DNA of 64,000 bases, taken from NCBI GenBank assembly GCA_937912025.1, contig CALDOZ010000022.1, positions 36,352-100,351 on the forward strand. Direction: 5' to 3'. Origin of the DNA: an uncultured Clostridia bacterium. Its GTDB lineage: Bacteria > Bacillota > Clostridia > Christensenellales > Borkfalkiaceae. The stretch's first letter is position 1, and each line of letters begins with the position of its first letter. Below, in pieces: positions 9,613 to 17,727 of the stretch. Below the pieces are notes generated by a model. That model saw nothing but the letters and a program-made list of their open reading frames with translations, was not told the origin of the DNA and did no database searches. The position numbers were made by a program, and so were the translations under genes.

Positions 9613-9623
9613 TAATGTAATTA

Positions 9624-9662
9624 AAAATTCCCGAGAAAAGTCTAACTTTTCTCGGGAATTTT
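9624..9662. terminator. bidirectional terminator between converging genes
   Basis: A 17-bp perfect stem (9624-9640 with 9646-9662) with loop TCTAA. Runs of A and T on opposite sides allow termination of both the DAHP synthase gene (+) and the transporter gene (-). Confidence 0.9.
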
Positions 9663-9675
9663 ATATGTATTTTAA

Positions 9676-11103
9676 TTAACTAAATATTAATTTTATTACT
9701 CCAAACTTATCTAAAATACCGTAAACGAATAATAAGATAATAATTACAGGAAGAACGTATTTAATATAGTAGTACATCCATTTTTTAACCTTTAAGCCTG
9801 TGCCTTGGTTTGCTTCTTTCATAAAGTTATCAAAGCCCCAACCTTTTTTAGTCGTAACGAAAAGTACGAATAAGAGCGAGCCTATAGGTAATAAAATATT
9901 TGAAACGATAAAGTCTTCAAGGTCTAATACTGCGCTATCAGGACCAAACGGGGTAAACGACGACCAAACGTTAAAGCCGAGCACGCAAGGAATTGATAAT
10001 ATAAATACCGCAATACCGCAAACAAGACAAGTTTTGCGTTTTGAAAAACCTGTAAGTTCTTGCACGCAAGAAATTATGTTTTGGAATACCGCTAAAATAG
10101 TACTAAACGCCGCAAAGATTAAGAAAAGGAAGAATAAACTACCCCAAAGTCTTCCAAGTGGCATATTCGCAAATACGTTTGGAAGGGCTTGGAAAATAAG
10201 CGGTGGGCCACCATCAACGTTAACGTCGTAAGTAAAGCAAGCAGGGAAAATTATAAGACCTGCTGTTATTGCAACGAACGTATCAAGCACGGTAATTATA
10301 ACGCTTTCGCCTAAAAGCGAACGGTCTTTACCAATAAAACTGCCGAATATCGCCATAGAACCGATACCTAAACTTAGAGTAAAGAAAGCCTGATTCATTG
10401 CTTGAACAATAACGGTTAACAATCCACCCTCAGTTTTTTCAACGTTAGACCAGTTAGGAACAAGGTAGAACGATAAACCTTCCGCCGCTCCGCTTAATGT
10501 AAAACTGTTAACGGCAAGTACGGCAATTAACACTAAAAGGGCAAGCATCATAATTTTACTTATACGCTCAAAACCTTTTTGCATATTGAACGAGTTTACT
10601 AAAAAGCCTACTAAAACGACTCCGCCCATAAACGCTATTAAACCCCAAGGGTTAGATAACATCTCGCCAAAGACACCGTCTATTTGAATAGACGTAAGAC
10701 CTTCAAACTTACCGCCAACCATATAGATAAAGTATTGAACGATCCAACCGGTAACGGAAGTGTAGAACATCATAAGCAACAAGTTGCCTGCGAGCGCAGC
10801 GTAACCGTGTAAATGCCATTTAGTATTTTCAGGTTCAAGTTTTTTGTAAAGTAAAACGGGGCTTGCTTGAGCCGCTCTACCAAGCGAGAATTCAATCGTC
10901 ATAACGGGAATGCCGAGTAAAACGAGGAAAACAAGGTAGAAAAGCACGAAAATTGCTCCGCCGTATTGACCTGCCATTGTAGGAAAGCGCCAAACGTTAC
11001 CAACACCTATAGCGCAACCGGCGCTAATTAAAATAAAACCAAGACGGCTACCGAGTTTTTCTCTGCCTTCGCCGTTAGTCGCGCCAAATTTATTTTTTGA
11101 CAT
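9676..11103 (-). CDS. sodium-dependent transporter of the NSS/SNF family
   Basis: A 475-residue membrane protein with about 11-12 hydrophobic segments and the neurotransmitter:sodium symporter signature GCAIGVGNVWRFP near the N-terminus. This corresponds to LeuT helix 1. Such proteins couple Na+ entry to uptake of amino acids or related amines; the substrate cannot be told from the sequence. The frame is open 35 codons further upstream, but the ATG at 11103 has AAGGAG and begins MSKNKFGATN, just ahead of the first conserved helix. A TTGCAA-N17-TAGTAT promoter lies at 11136-11164. Confidence 0.92.
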   Translation of the reverse strand: MSKNKFGATNGEGREKLGSRLGFILISAGCAIGVGNVWRFPTMAGQYGGAIFVLFYLVFLVLLGIPVMTIEFSLGRAAQASPVLLYKKLEPENTKWHLHGYAALAGNLLLMMFYTSVTGWIVQYFIYMVGGKFEGLTSIQIDGVFGEMLSNPWGLIAFMGGVVLVGFLVNSFNMQKGFERISKIMMLALLVLIAVLAVNSFTLSGAAEGLSFYLVPNWSNVEKTEGGLLTVIVQAMNQAFFTLSLGIGSMAIFGSFIGKDRSLLGESVIITVLDTFVAITAGLIIFPACFTYDVNVDGGPPLIFQALPNVFANMPLGRLWGSLFFLFLIFAAFSTILAVFQNIISCVQELTGFSKRKTCLVCGIAVFILSIPCVLGFNVWSSFTPFGPDSAVLDLEDFIVSNILLPIGSLLFVLFVTTKKGWGFDNFMKEANQGTGLKVKKWMYYYIKYVLPVIIILLFVYGILDKFGVIKLIFS

Positions 11104-11135
11104 AATTTGCTCCTTTTTGTAAAAATTATAGTTAC

Positions 11136-11164
11136 ATACTACATTAAATTTATTAATATTGCAA
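11136..11164 (-). promoter_or_regulatory. promoter of the NSS transporter
   Basis: Read on the minus strand: TTGCAA (11164-11159), 17 bp, then TAGTAT (11141-11136). Confidence 0.55.
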
Positions 11165-11213
11165 GTTATTATAAATAAATTTTTAAAAGAAATTAAAAAT
11201 CGCACCATACCTA

Positions 11214-11242
11214 TTGTGTTTTTTAGGCAGTTATGCTACAAT
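11214..11242 (+). promoter_or_regulatory. promoter of parE-parC
   Basis: TTGTGT (11214-11219), 17 bp, TACAAT (11237-11242), with AAGGTGG shortly before the GTG start at 11279. Confidence 0.65.
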
Positions 11243-11278
11243 ATATTGGTATAAAACTAAATTTAAGGTGGGCTTATT

Positions 11279-13240
11279 GTGGCTAAAATTTCTTACAGTT
11301 CAGAAGATATTAAAATATTAAAAGGCCTTGAAGCCGTGCGTACTCGTCCTGGTATGTATATCGGCTCAACGGGGCAAAAAGGTTTACACCATATTTTATG
11401 GGAAATTATAGATAACTCTGTTGACGAAGCGTCCAACGGTTACGCCCAAAAGGTAATAGTAACGCTGTATGCTGACGGTAGCGCTTCCGTTGAAGACGAT
11501 GGTAGAGGAATGCCCGTTGATATTCACCCCGAAGCAGGTATTAGCGGTGTTGAAGTTATTTTTACTCAACTTCACGCCGGCGGTAAGTTTAATAATGAAA
11601 ATTACGCTTATTCGGGTGGTTTACACGGCGTTGGCGCGTCGGTAACCAACGCTTTATCAGAGTGGCTTAAAGTTGAAGTTTATAATAAAACAGTATACAA
11701 AATGGAGTTTTCTTCTTACGAAGATAAAGCGCAAGGCAAAATATTGTCGGGCGTACCTAAAGCGCCTCTTTTAAACACTAAAATTAAAACTATTAAACAC
11801 GGTACGTTAGTTCATTTTAAGCCTGACGCAAGAGTTTTTGATACGGTGGAATTTAACGCCGAAACTATTATTACAAGACTTAGAGAAACGTCGTTTTTAA
11901 ATAAAGGTATTACGTTAATATTCAAAGATTTACGCAAAAATCCTAATGCCGAAGAAAAAGTGTTTAATTCCGAAGGCGGTATTAGCGATTACGTTTCATA
12001 CATCAACAAAGTAAAAACTCCGCTTTATGAAAACCCTATTTATTTCGAGGCTGAAAAAGACGGTATTAAAATAGAAGTAGCTTTCCAACACACTAACGAC
12101 TATACTGAAAATATTTTCTCGTTTGTAAATAACATTCCAACTATTGACGGTGGTCATCACGACGTTGGTTTTAAAATGGGTTTAACAAGGTTTTTTAACG
12201 AATACGCCAAAGACCATATGCCTAAAAACTCTAAAGACGTTTCTTTTAACGGCGAAGATTACCGCGTAGGTATTACGGCGGTTATCGTAGTTAAAATTAA
12301 AAACGCTCAGTTTGAAGGTCAAACTAAGGGTAAACTCGGCAACGTTGAAGCGCGTCCAGCGGTTGACCACGCAACGTACGAAAATTTAATAGAACTTTCT
12401 AAAAATAAAAAGATGACTAAGGTTTTCGAAGCGATAATTTCTAAAGCGGTACTATCTGCTAAAGAAAGGGAAGCCGTTAGAAAAGCCAAAGAATTAAACC
12501 GCGCAAAATCGGGCGCGGAAAGTACTAAACTTTTAGGTAAACTCGCAGGCTGTTCAAGTCGTGACGCGTCTAAGAACGAAATTTTTATAGTAGAAGGCGA
12601 TTCGGCAGGCGGTAGCGCAAAATCGGGTAGAGATAGAGCGCACCAAGCAATTTTACCACTTCGTGGTAAACCTCTTAATACCGAAAAAAAATCTCAAGCG
12701 GAAGTATTAAAAAACGAAGAAATTAAAACGATAATTTCAGCGCTTGGCACAAGTTTTGGCTCTGATTTTGATATTAACTCGCTTAAATACGACAAAGTTA
12801 TTATTTTATCAGACGCCGACGTTGACGGTTATCATATACGCTGTATACTTTTAACTTTCTTCTATCGCTATATGAAAGAACTTATTTCAAGCGGTCATTT
12901 ATACGTTGGCATGCCTCCGCTTTACAAAGTTTATAAAAAAGACGTAGTTGAGTACGCCTACAACGAAGAAGAACGTGAAAAAGCGCAACAAAAAGTGGGT
13001 AGAGGTTATACCGTTCAACGCTATAAAGGTTTAGGTGAAATGAATCCCGATCAGTTATGGGATACAACTTTAAACCCCGAAACGCGCGTGCTTATGCAAG
13101 TTACTATTGAAGAAGCCGCCGAAGCCGAGCGTTTAATAACTACGCTTATGGGCGATAACGTTGACGAGAGAAAGAAATACATTCAACTCCACGCTAATTT
13201 TAATAAAGAAGATGATTTTGAAATTAAGGTAAAAGATTAA
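11279..13240 (+). CDS. parE: DNA topoisomerase IV subunit B (ParE-like, GyrB family)
   Basis: A 653-residue type IIA topoisomerase ATPase subunit. It has the GHKL ATPase motifs DNSVDEA (about 42-48), EDDGRGMPV and GLHGVGAS, then the transducer domain and the TOPRIM domain with EGDSAGGSAKSGRDR, DADVDG and the C-terminal QRYKGLGEMN. The start is GTG with a strong AAGGTGG site. ParE rather than GyrB is chosen because of the RGKPLNTEK segment and because the partner lacks a canonical GyrA box; this is a judgement, and a second gyrase-like enzyme is possible. It lies one base upstream of the partner gene, in the same operon. Confidence 0.85.
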   Translation: MAKISYSSEDIKILKGLEAVRTRPGMYIGSTGQKGLHHILWEIIDNSVDEASNGYAQKVIVTLYADGSASVEDDGRGMPVDIHPEAGISGVEVIFTQLHAGGKFNNENYAYSGGLHGVGASVTNALSEWLKVEVYNKTVYKMEFSSYEDKAQGKILSGVPKAPLLNTKIKTIKHGTLVHFKPDARVFDTVEFNAETIITRLRETSFLNKGITLIFKDLRKNPNAEEKVFNSEGGISDYVSYINKVKTPLYENPIYFEAEKDGIKIEVAFQHTNDYTENIFSFVNNIPTIDGGHHDVGFKMGLTRFFNEYAKDHMPKNSKDVSFNGEDYRVGITAVIVVKIKNAQFEGQTKGKLGNVEARPAVDHATYENLIELSKNKKMTKVFEAIISKAVLSAKEREAVRKAKELNRAKSGAESTKLLGKLAGCSSRDASKNEIFIVEGDSAGGSAKSGRDRAHQAILPLRGKPLNTEKKSQAEVLKNEEIKTIISALGTSFGSDFDINSLKYDKVIILSDADVDGYHIRCILLTFFYRYMKELISSGHLYVGMPPLYKVYKKDVVEYAYNEEEREKAQQKVGRGYTVQRYKGLGEMNPDQLWDTTLNPETRVLMQVTIEEAAEAERLITTLMGDNVDERKKYIQLHANFNKEDDFEIKVKD

Positions 13241-13241
13241 T

Positions 13242-15695
13242 ATGAGTGAAATTTTAAAAGGAACGATTATTACAAGCACTATTGAAGAAGTGCTTCATAG
13301 TTCAATGATTCCTTACGCCGAATCTGTTATTATAGACCGCGCTCTTCCACGAGTTGAAGACGGTCTTAAACCCGTTCAGCGTAGAATTTTATACGATATG
13401 TACGATATGGGCATAACTCCAGACAAGCCTTACAAAAAAAGCGCTAAGGTAGTTGGTGACGTGCTTGCAAAATACCATCCGCACGGCGATAGTTCGGTGT
13501 ACGACGCAATGGTTAGACTTGCTCAACCATTTAATATGGGTATGACTTTAGTTGACGGTCAAGGCAACTATGGTTCGGTTGACGGTGACGGCGCTGCTGC
13601 TATGCGTTACACGGAAGCGCGTCTTAATAATTTGGCTCTTGAAATGCTTGTAGACCTTGAAAAAGACACCGTTGATTGGGGTAATAACTACGACGATACT
13701 TTAAAAGAACCTACTACTTTACCAAGTAGATTTCCTAATCTTTTAGTAAACGGCGCAATGGGTATTGCGGTTGGTCTTGCAACTAACATTCCTCCGCACA
13801 ATTTAGCAGAAGTAATTGACGGGGCTGTTGCTTTTATTGATAACCCGAGAATTAAACTTGACGATATGATGAAAATCGTTGAAGGGCCAGACTTTCCAAC
13901 GGGTGGTGAAGTTATCGTGGGCGAAGAACTTAAACGCGCCTACGAAACGGGTAAAGGTAAAATTTTAATACGTTCTAAATTTTCTATTGAAGAAGAACGT
14001 GGTAAAACGTCTATTGTTATTCACGAAATACCGTACCAAGTAAACAAATCGCTCGTTATTAAAAAAATAGGCGAGTTTATGCAAGAAAAACGCGACGTTT
14101 ATAGAAATATAGACGACGTTGTCGATGAGTCTGACCGTCACGGTATGCGCGTTGTTATCAAACTTAAAAAAGACGCAGATGCCGTTGAAGTGTTAGAAAC
14201 GTTATTTAAAGAAACTAACCTTCAAGTTAGTTATGGTATAAATATGGTTATGATAGCGGACGGTAAGCCTCAACAACTTGGCTTGCTTGAAATTATGCGC
14301 TATTATACCGACTATCAAAAACAAGTAGTTTTAAGAAGAACAAAACACGACTTAACTAAGGCAAAAGCGCGTTATGAAGTGGTAACGGGGCTTATTATTG
14401 CCGTTACTAATATTGATAAAGTTATTCAAATAATTAAAAAATCGCCGGATACTGCTACCGCTAAACAAAATTTAAGAAAGGCGTTTGATTTATCCGACGT
14501 TCAAGCGCAAGCAATTTTAGACTTAAAACTTGCGCGTTTAACACGTCTTGAAATAGATAATTTAAAAGAAGAACTCGAACAATTAAAGGCGCTAATGAAG
14601 TCGCTACAAGAAATTATTGATAGCAAGAAAAAATTAAACGAAGTTGTAAAGACGGAAATGCTTCAAATTAAAAAGAAGTATAAAATTCCGCGCCGTTCAT
14701 ATATTACTGAAACTCCTTCAAAAATAGGCAATAAAGGTAACGCTCCAGCAAAGAAAAAATCAACTGAAAAGTACGTTGTTGGTTATAGCGGAAAAGGTTT
14801 AGTTAGAAGGGTAAAACTTTCGGCGCATAACCGTAATTTAACTGAATATCCAAATCAAGCGCAATGCTTTAAATTTATGGTTACCGCTACTGACGACGAG
14901 GTTATTTACGCCTTTACTAATAACGGCAACGTGTATAAAATGTCGGTTGAAGAAATTCCTGAATGCAGGGGTGGCGGACTTGGCGGTGTTGCTTTTGACA
15001 AGTTGTTTAAAGACTCGCAAACTAACGAAGTTCCCGTTGCGTTTATAAATGCTAAACAAGGCGAAGAAAAAGGCGTAGTTTATACGTTTACTCAAATGGG
15101 TATGGTTAAAGCGTCGCCGTTTAGCGAATACGCTACTATGCGCGCGCCGTTTAGCGCAATTAATCTTAAAAAAGCAGATAGCGTAGTTAACGTTATTTTA
15201 CTTGAAAAAACTAAAGAAGAACTAAACCTTGAAACGTTTATCGTAACTCAAATGGGTATGTGTTTGCGTTCAAGTAAAGAAGTCGGAGTTAAAGGTGTAA
15301 AAACTGCCGGCGTTATCGCTATGGACGTAGCAAGTAACGATAAAATTATTTACGCAGGTTTTGCCGATGAAAATAGTTACGCCGTTATTGTAACAAGTTT
15401 TGGTACTTATAAACGCGTACTTATTCCTGCAAACGTAACTCTATCATCTGGTGGAGGAAAGGGTAGCGTTATAGCGGAACTTGGCAAAAAAGATAGTGGC
15501 GAGTTTGTTGTTTACGCTACTATCGTTAAAGAAGGCGAAAAGTCCGTGCTTGCAATATTTACAAGTATTGAAGTTTTAAATCAACACGTTTTAGTTGAAA
15601 AAATTCCTATAGATAAGCGTGCGTCAAAAGGTCAGTATATTTCTTCAATGAAGAATAAATTCCAGCCTACTGTCGCTTACTGCGCCAGGCGTTAA
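13242..15695 (+). CDS. parC: DNA topoisomerase IV subunit A (ParC-like, GyrA family)
   Basis: An 817-residue breakage-reunion subunit. The catalytic tyrosine is Y123 in AAAMRYTEARLN. The region that determines quinolone sensitivity reads HPHGDSSVYDAM, with S84 and D88 at the positions of GyrA S83 and D87, so it is wild-type-like. A coiled-coil segment is visible at about 435-480. The C-terminal beta-pinwheel lacks the QRRGGKG GyrA box; the nearest match is CRGGGLGG. The last residues (QPTVAYCARR) look abnormal. A different frame that is open from 15652 continues through the stop codon as typical host-type coding sequence, which suggests a frameshift near 15660-15695 (see findings). Confidence 0.87.
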   Translation: MSEILKGTIITSTIEEVLHSSMIPYAESVIIDRALPRVEDGLKPVQRRILYDMYDMGITPDKPYKKSAKVVGDVLAKYHPHGDSSVYDAMVRLAQPFNMGMTLVDGQGNYGSVDGDGAAAMRYTEARLNNLALEMLVDLEKDTVDWGNNYDDTLKEPTTLPSRFPNLLVNGAMGIAVGLATNIPPHNLAEVIDGAVAFIDNPRIKLDDMMKIVEGPDFPTGGEVIVGEELKRAYETGKGKILIRSKFSIEEERGKTSIVIHEIPYQVNKSLVIKKIGEFMQEKRDVYRNIDDVVDESDRHGMRVVIKLKKDADAVEVLETLFKETNLQVSYGINMVMIADGKPQQLGLLEIMRYYTDYQKQVVLRRTKHDLTKAKARYEVVTGLIIAVTNIDKVIQIIKKSPDTATAKQNLRKAFDLSDVQAQAILDLKLARLTRLEIDNLKEELEQLKALMKSLQEIIDSKKKLNEVVKTEMLQIKKKYKIPRRSYITETPSKIGNKGNAPAKKKSTEKYVVGYSGKGLVRRVKLSAHNRNLTEYPNQAQCFKFMVTATDDEVIYAFTNNGNVYKMSVEEIPECRGGGLGGVAFDKLFKDSQTNEVPVAFINAKQGEEKGVVYTFTQMGMVKASPFSEYATMRAPFSAINLKKADSVVNVILLEKTKEELNLETFIVTQMGMCLRSSKEVGVKGVKTAGVIAMDVASNDKIIYAGFADENSYAVIVTSFGTYKRVLIPANVTLSSGGGKGSVIAELGKKDSGEFVVYATIVKEGEKSVLAIFTSIEVLNQHVLVEKIPIDKRASKGQYISSMKNKFQPTVAYCARR

Positions 15696-15972
15696 CGGCG
15701 TAACCTTTAAAGACAATTTAATAAATTCGGTTGCGCCTAAAAACGAAACTTTTGACGGTAAAAACGAAACGGGTAATTTTAACGACGTTAGCGATACCAT
15801 TAAAAACGGCGTTGGTAGTGATACTTTTAACGATACTGATAAAAATAGCGTTGATAGTGATACTTTTGACAACGTTCAAAAGAGCAACGTTGCTGAAAAT
15901 AAAAATGGCGAAACCGACGTTGTAAATTTTACTGACAAAGATACAACCGTTTGCAATACTACAACAAGCGAC
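15652..15972 (+). other. coding-like stretch in +1 frame between parC stop and next start codon
   Basis: The frame that encodes the following protein is open back to 15652, inside parC. It contains no ATG, GTG or TTG before 15973. The codons are typical of host genes (GAC GTT, AAC GGC, AAA AAC GAA) and encode an Asn/Asp/Thr/Ser-rich low-complexity segment with SDTFNDTDKNSVDSDTF-like repeats. No ribosome binding site is seen. It is best explained as coding sequence joined to parC by a +1 frame change (a mutation, an assembly error or programmed frameshifting) rather than as intergenic DNA. Confidence 0.6.
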
Positions 15973-16590
15973 GTGATTACGACTGACGACATTACTACAA
16001 ACGACGGCGTATCTTCTACTAACGACGACGTATCTTCTACTAACGACGACATAATTTCAATAGACGAAGATACAATAACCGCTGATAGAGAGTCTAATAA
16101 AACTGAAAAAAACGTTTATGACGTCGAGCAAAAAATTGAAGTAGAAAAAGAGCAAAAACAACCCAATAGCGCGATTAAACAAAGTTTTTCAAATATAGAA
16201 AACTTGCTTAAAAAAATGTATAGCGACGTTTTTGATAAGATTTCTAACTTTACTCCGTCATACTTACAAACGGTAGAAAATTTAGTTGAGTATATTGCGT
16301 TAAAGTCTGCTGAAATTTGCGCTTTCCCTAAAATAAAAGTGGAGTTCAATTTAAGTGACGATATTATCGCCACGTCAAAACTACAAAGCGATAGCGTACC
16401 GTTTGCAATAAAATTATCTTCAATAATAGATAAAAAAGCAGGGGTTGGCTGTACGGCGATAATACTTCGTGAAATTACCAAAATTTTACTTGAACTTTTA
16501 AAAGGTAAAGATAGTTCCATACAAACTGTAACGGGAGTATTAAGTCCTATATATACTTACGTTTTAACTGAAGGAATAAAATTAAAATAA
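15973..16590 (+). CDS. unknown protein with acidic low-complexity N-terminus; possibly the frameshifted C-terminus of ParC
   Basis: A 205-residue reading frame from the only available start, a GTG with no Shine-Dalgarno sequence. This is striking because almost all neighbours have AGGAG. The first 60 residues are Thr/Asp-rich with repeats of SSTNDDV. A Lys/Glu/Gln stretch and a roughly 130-residue predicted alpha-helical/hydrophobic domain follow (NIENLLKKMYSDVFDKI...LTEGIKLK); I do not recognise it. It may instead be the tail of a ParC fusion of about 1,120 residues. The next gene follows 10 bases later with a strong ribosome binding site. Confidence 0.5.
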   Translation: MITTDDITTNDGVSSTNDDVSSTNDDIISIDEDTITADRESNKTEKNVYDVEQKIEVEKEQKQPNSAIKQSFSNIENLLKKMYSDVFDKISNFTPSYLQTVENLVEYIALKSAEICAFPKIKVEFNLSDDIIATSKLQSDSVPFAIKLSSIIDKKAGVGCTAIILREITKILLELLKGKDSSIQTVTGVLSPIYTYVLTEGIKLK

Positions 16591-16600
16591 GGAGACAATT

Positions 16601-17392
16601 ATGATAAACAAACAAGTAAACCCAATTGAAAATTTAATATACGACGGCGGTTTTACTGCAATTTTTAGAACAATCGGTTGTATTGGTGACAGTTTATCGT
16701 CAGGCGAACACGAAAGCTTAACTGAAGACGGAGTAAGAGGCTGGCACGATTATTACGAATATTCGTGGGGACAGTTTATTGCGCGCAAGTGTGGTTTACA
16801 CGCGTACAATTGGTCGGTTGGAGGTTTAACTGCTAAAGAGTTTCACGATTTAGCAAGATATCATAAAGTTTTCACTCCCGAAAAAGCATGCCAAGCATAC
16901 ATTATTGCGCTTGGCGTTAACGATATTTCTAGAGTACTTGAAGGCGTTTACGAACTTGGTAGCCTTGATGACGTAGATTTTGATAACTGTGAGAATAATA
17001 AAGACACCGTTATAGGTAATTACGTTAAAATTATTCAACGCATATATGCTTTACAGCCAAAAGCAAAAGTTTTCGTTACTACAATGCCAATAAGTAGCAA
17101 TGAAGACGAAAAACGTCTTCCTTATATAGAACAATTTCACAAAGCGTTGCGTAAACTTCCTGAACTTTTTGAATATCTTTACGTTATTGATTTTAATAAG
17201 TACGCGCCTATATACGACGCCGAGTTTAAGAAAATGTATTATCTTGGTGGGCATCTTAACGCTATGGGGTATAAACTTACTGCCGATATGTATATGACGT
17301 ATATTGATTATATAATTAAAAATAATCCTGATGATTTTGCCCAAGTTGCATTTATTGGTAAAGGCATTCACAACGTTTCAAGAAAATGGTAA
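16601..17392 (+). CDS. SGNH/GDSL-family hydrolase
   Basis: A 263-residue esterase-like protein. Block I is GCIGDSLSSGE with the nucleophile Ser (about residue 27), block II is NWSVGGLTAKE, block III is ALGVNDISR with Asn, and block V is GGHLNAMGY with the catalytic His. There is no signal peptide or membrane segment, so it is probably cytoplasmic. Members remove acyl groups from sugars, lipids or peptides; the substrate is unknown. It starts 10 bases after the preceding frame and has AAGGAG, so it can be read from the parE-parC transcript. The N-terminal 20 residues are poorly conserved in type. Confidence 0.85.
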   Translation: MINKQVNPIENLIYDGGFTAIFRTIGCIGDSLSSGEHESLTEDGVRGWHDYYEYSWGQFIARKCGLHAYNWSVGGLTAKEFHDLARYHKVFTPEKACQAYIIALGVNDISRVLEGVYELGSLDDVDFDNCENNKDTVIGNYVKIIQRIYALQPKAKVFVTTMPISSNEDEKRLPYIEQFHKALRKLPELFEYLYVIDFNKYAPIYDAEFKKMYYLGGHLNAMGYKLTADMYMTYIDYIIKNNPDDFAQVAFIGKGIHNVSRKW

Positions 17393-17418
17393 TTATTTAC
17401 ATATAGCGTAAAAAATAG

Positions 17419-17447
17419 TTTACAAATTGATTTTAATATGTTATTAT
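17419..17447 (+). promoter_or_regulatory. promoter of tRNA-Thr
   Basis: TTTACA (17419-17424), 17 bp, TATTAT (17442-17447), 19 bp upstream of the mature tRNA 5' end. Confidence 0.65.
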
Positions 17448-17466
17448 ATTGAAGTCAATTTAACGT

Positions 17467-17556
17467 GCTGATGTAGCTCAGTTGGTAGAGCGCTACCTTG
17501 GTAAGGTAGAGGTGTCCGTAAGGCAATCACGGGTTCGACTCCCGTCATCAGCTCCA
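17467..17556 (+). tRNA. tRNA-Thr(GGT) with enlarged variable region, CCA encoded
   Basis: The acceptor stem GCTGATG pairs with CATCAGC; the D arm is GCTC/GAGC; the anticodon stem is CTACC/GGTAG around loop TTGGTAA (anticodon GGT); the T arm is ACGGG/CCCGT around TTCGACT; the discriminator is T and CCA is encoded. The variable region (17510-17528) is 19 nt instead of about 5 nt, which is unusual for threonine tRNA. It contains a GTAAGG hexamer that repeats the anticodon-arm sequence at 17501-17506, suggesting a small internal duplication. All other helices are perfect. Confidence 0.88.
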
Positions 17557-17559
17557 TTG

Positions 17560-17592
17560 TAGCAACCGCTTTTGCGGTTGCTATATTTATTT
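17560..17592 (+). terminator. terminator of tRNA-Thr
   Basis: A 10-bp perfect stem (17560-17569 with 17574-17583), loop TTTT, then a T-rich tail, starting four bases after the CCA end. Confidence 0.85.
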
Positions 17593-17673
17593 TAGAGTGA
17601 CTTAGTTTGTAGGGGAGAATACTTATTTTTGCGTCCTACGTTATTTGCACTATTATTTATCAATAACGGGCGC

Positions 17674-17702
17674 TTGTGTTTTTAAGTGTTTTATGGTAAA
17701 AT
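17674..17702 (+). promoter_or_regulatory. promoter of the ABC exporter gene
   Basis: TTGTGT (17674-17679), 17 bp, TAAAAT (17697-17702), followed by AAGGAG at 17717-17722. Confidence 0.6.
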
Positions 17703-17727
17703 AATTGATATATTTTAAGGAGTTATT

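Noticed and set aside
11279..15695. A gyrB-gyrA pair marking the replication origin
   Set aside because: No dnaA, dnaN or recF is adjacent, no DnaA-box cluster was seen, and the A subunit lacks a canonical GyrA box, so parE-parC is the better call.
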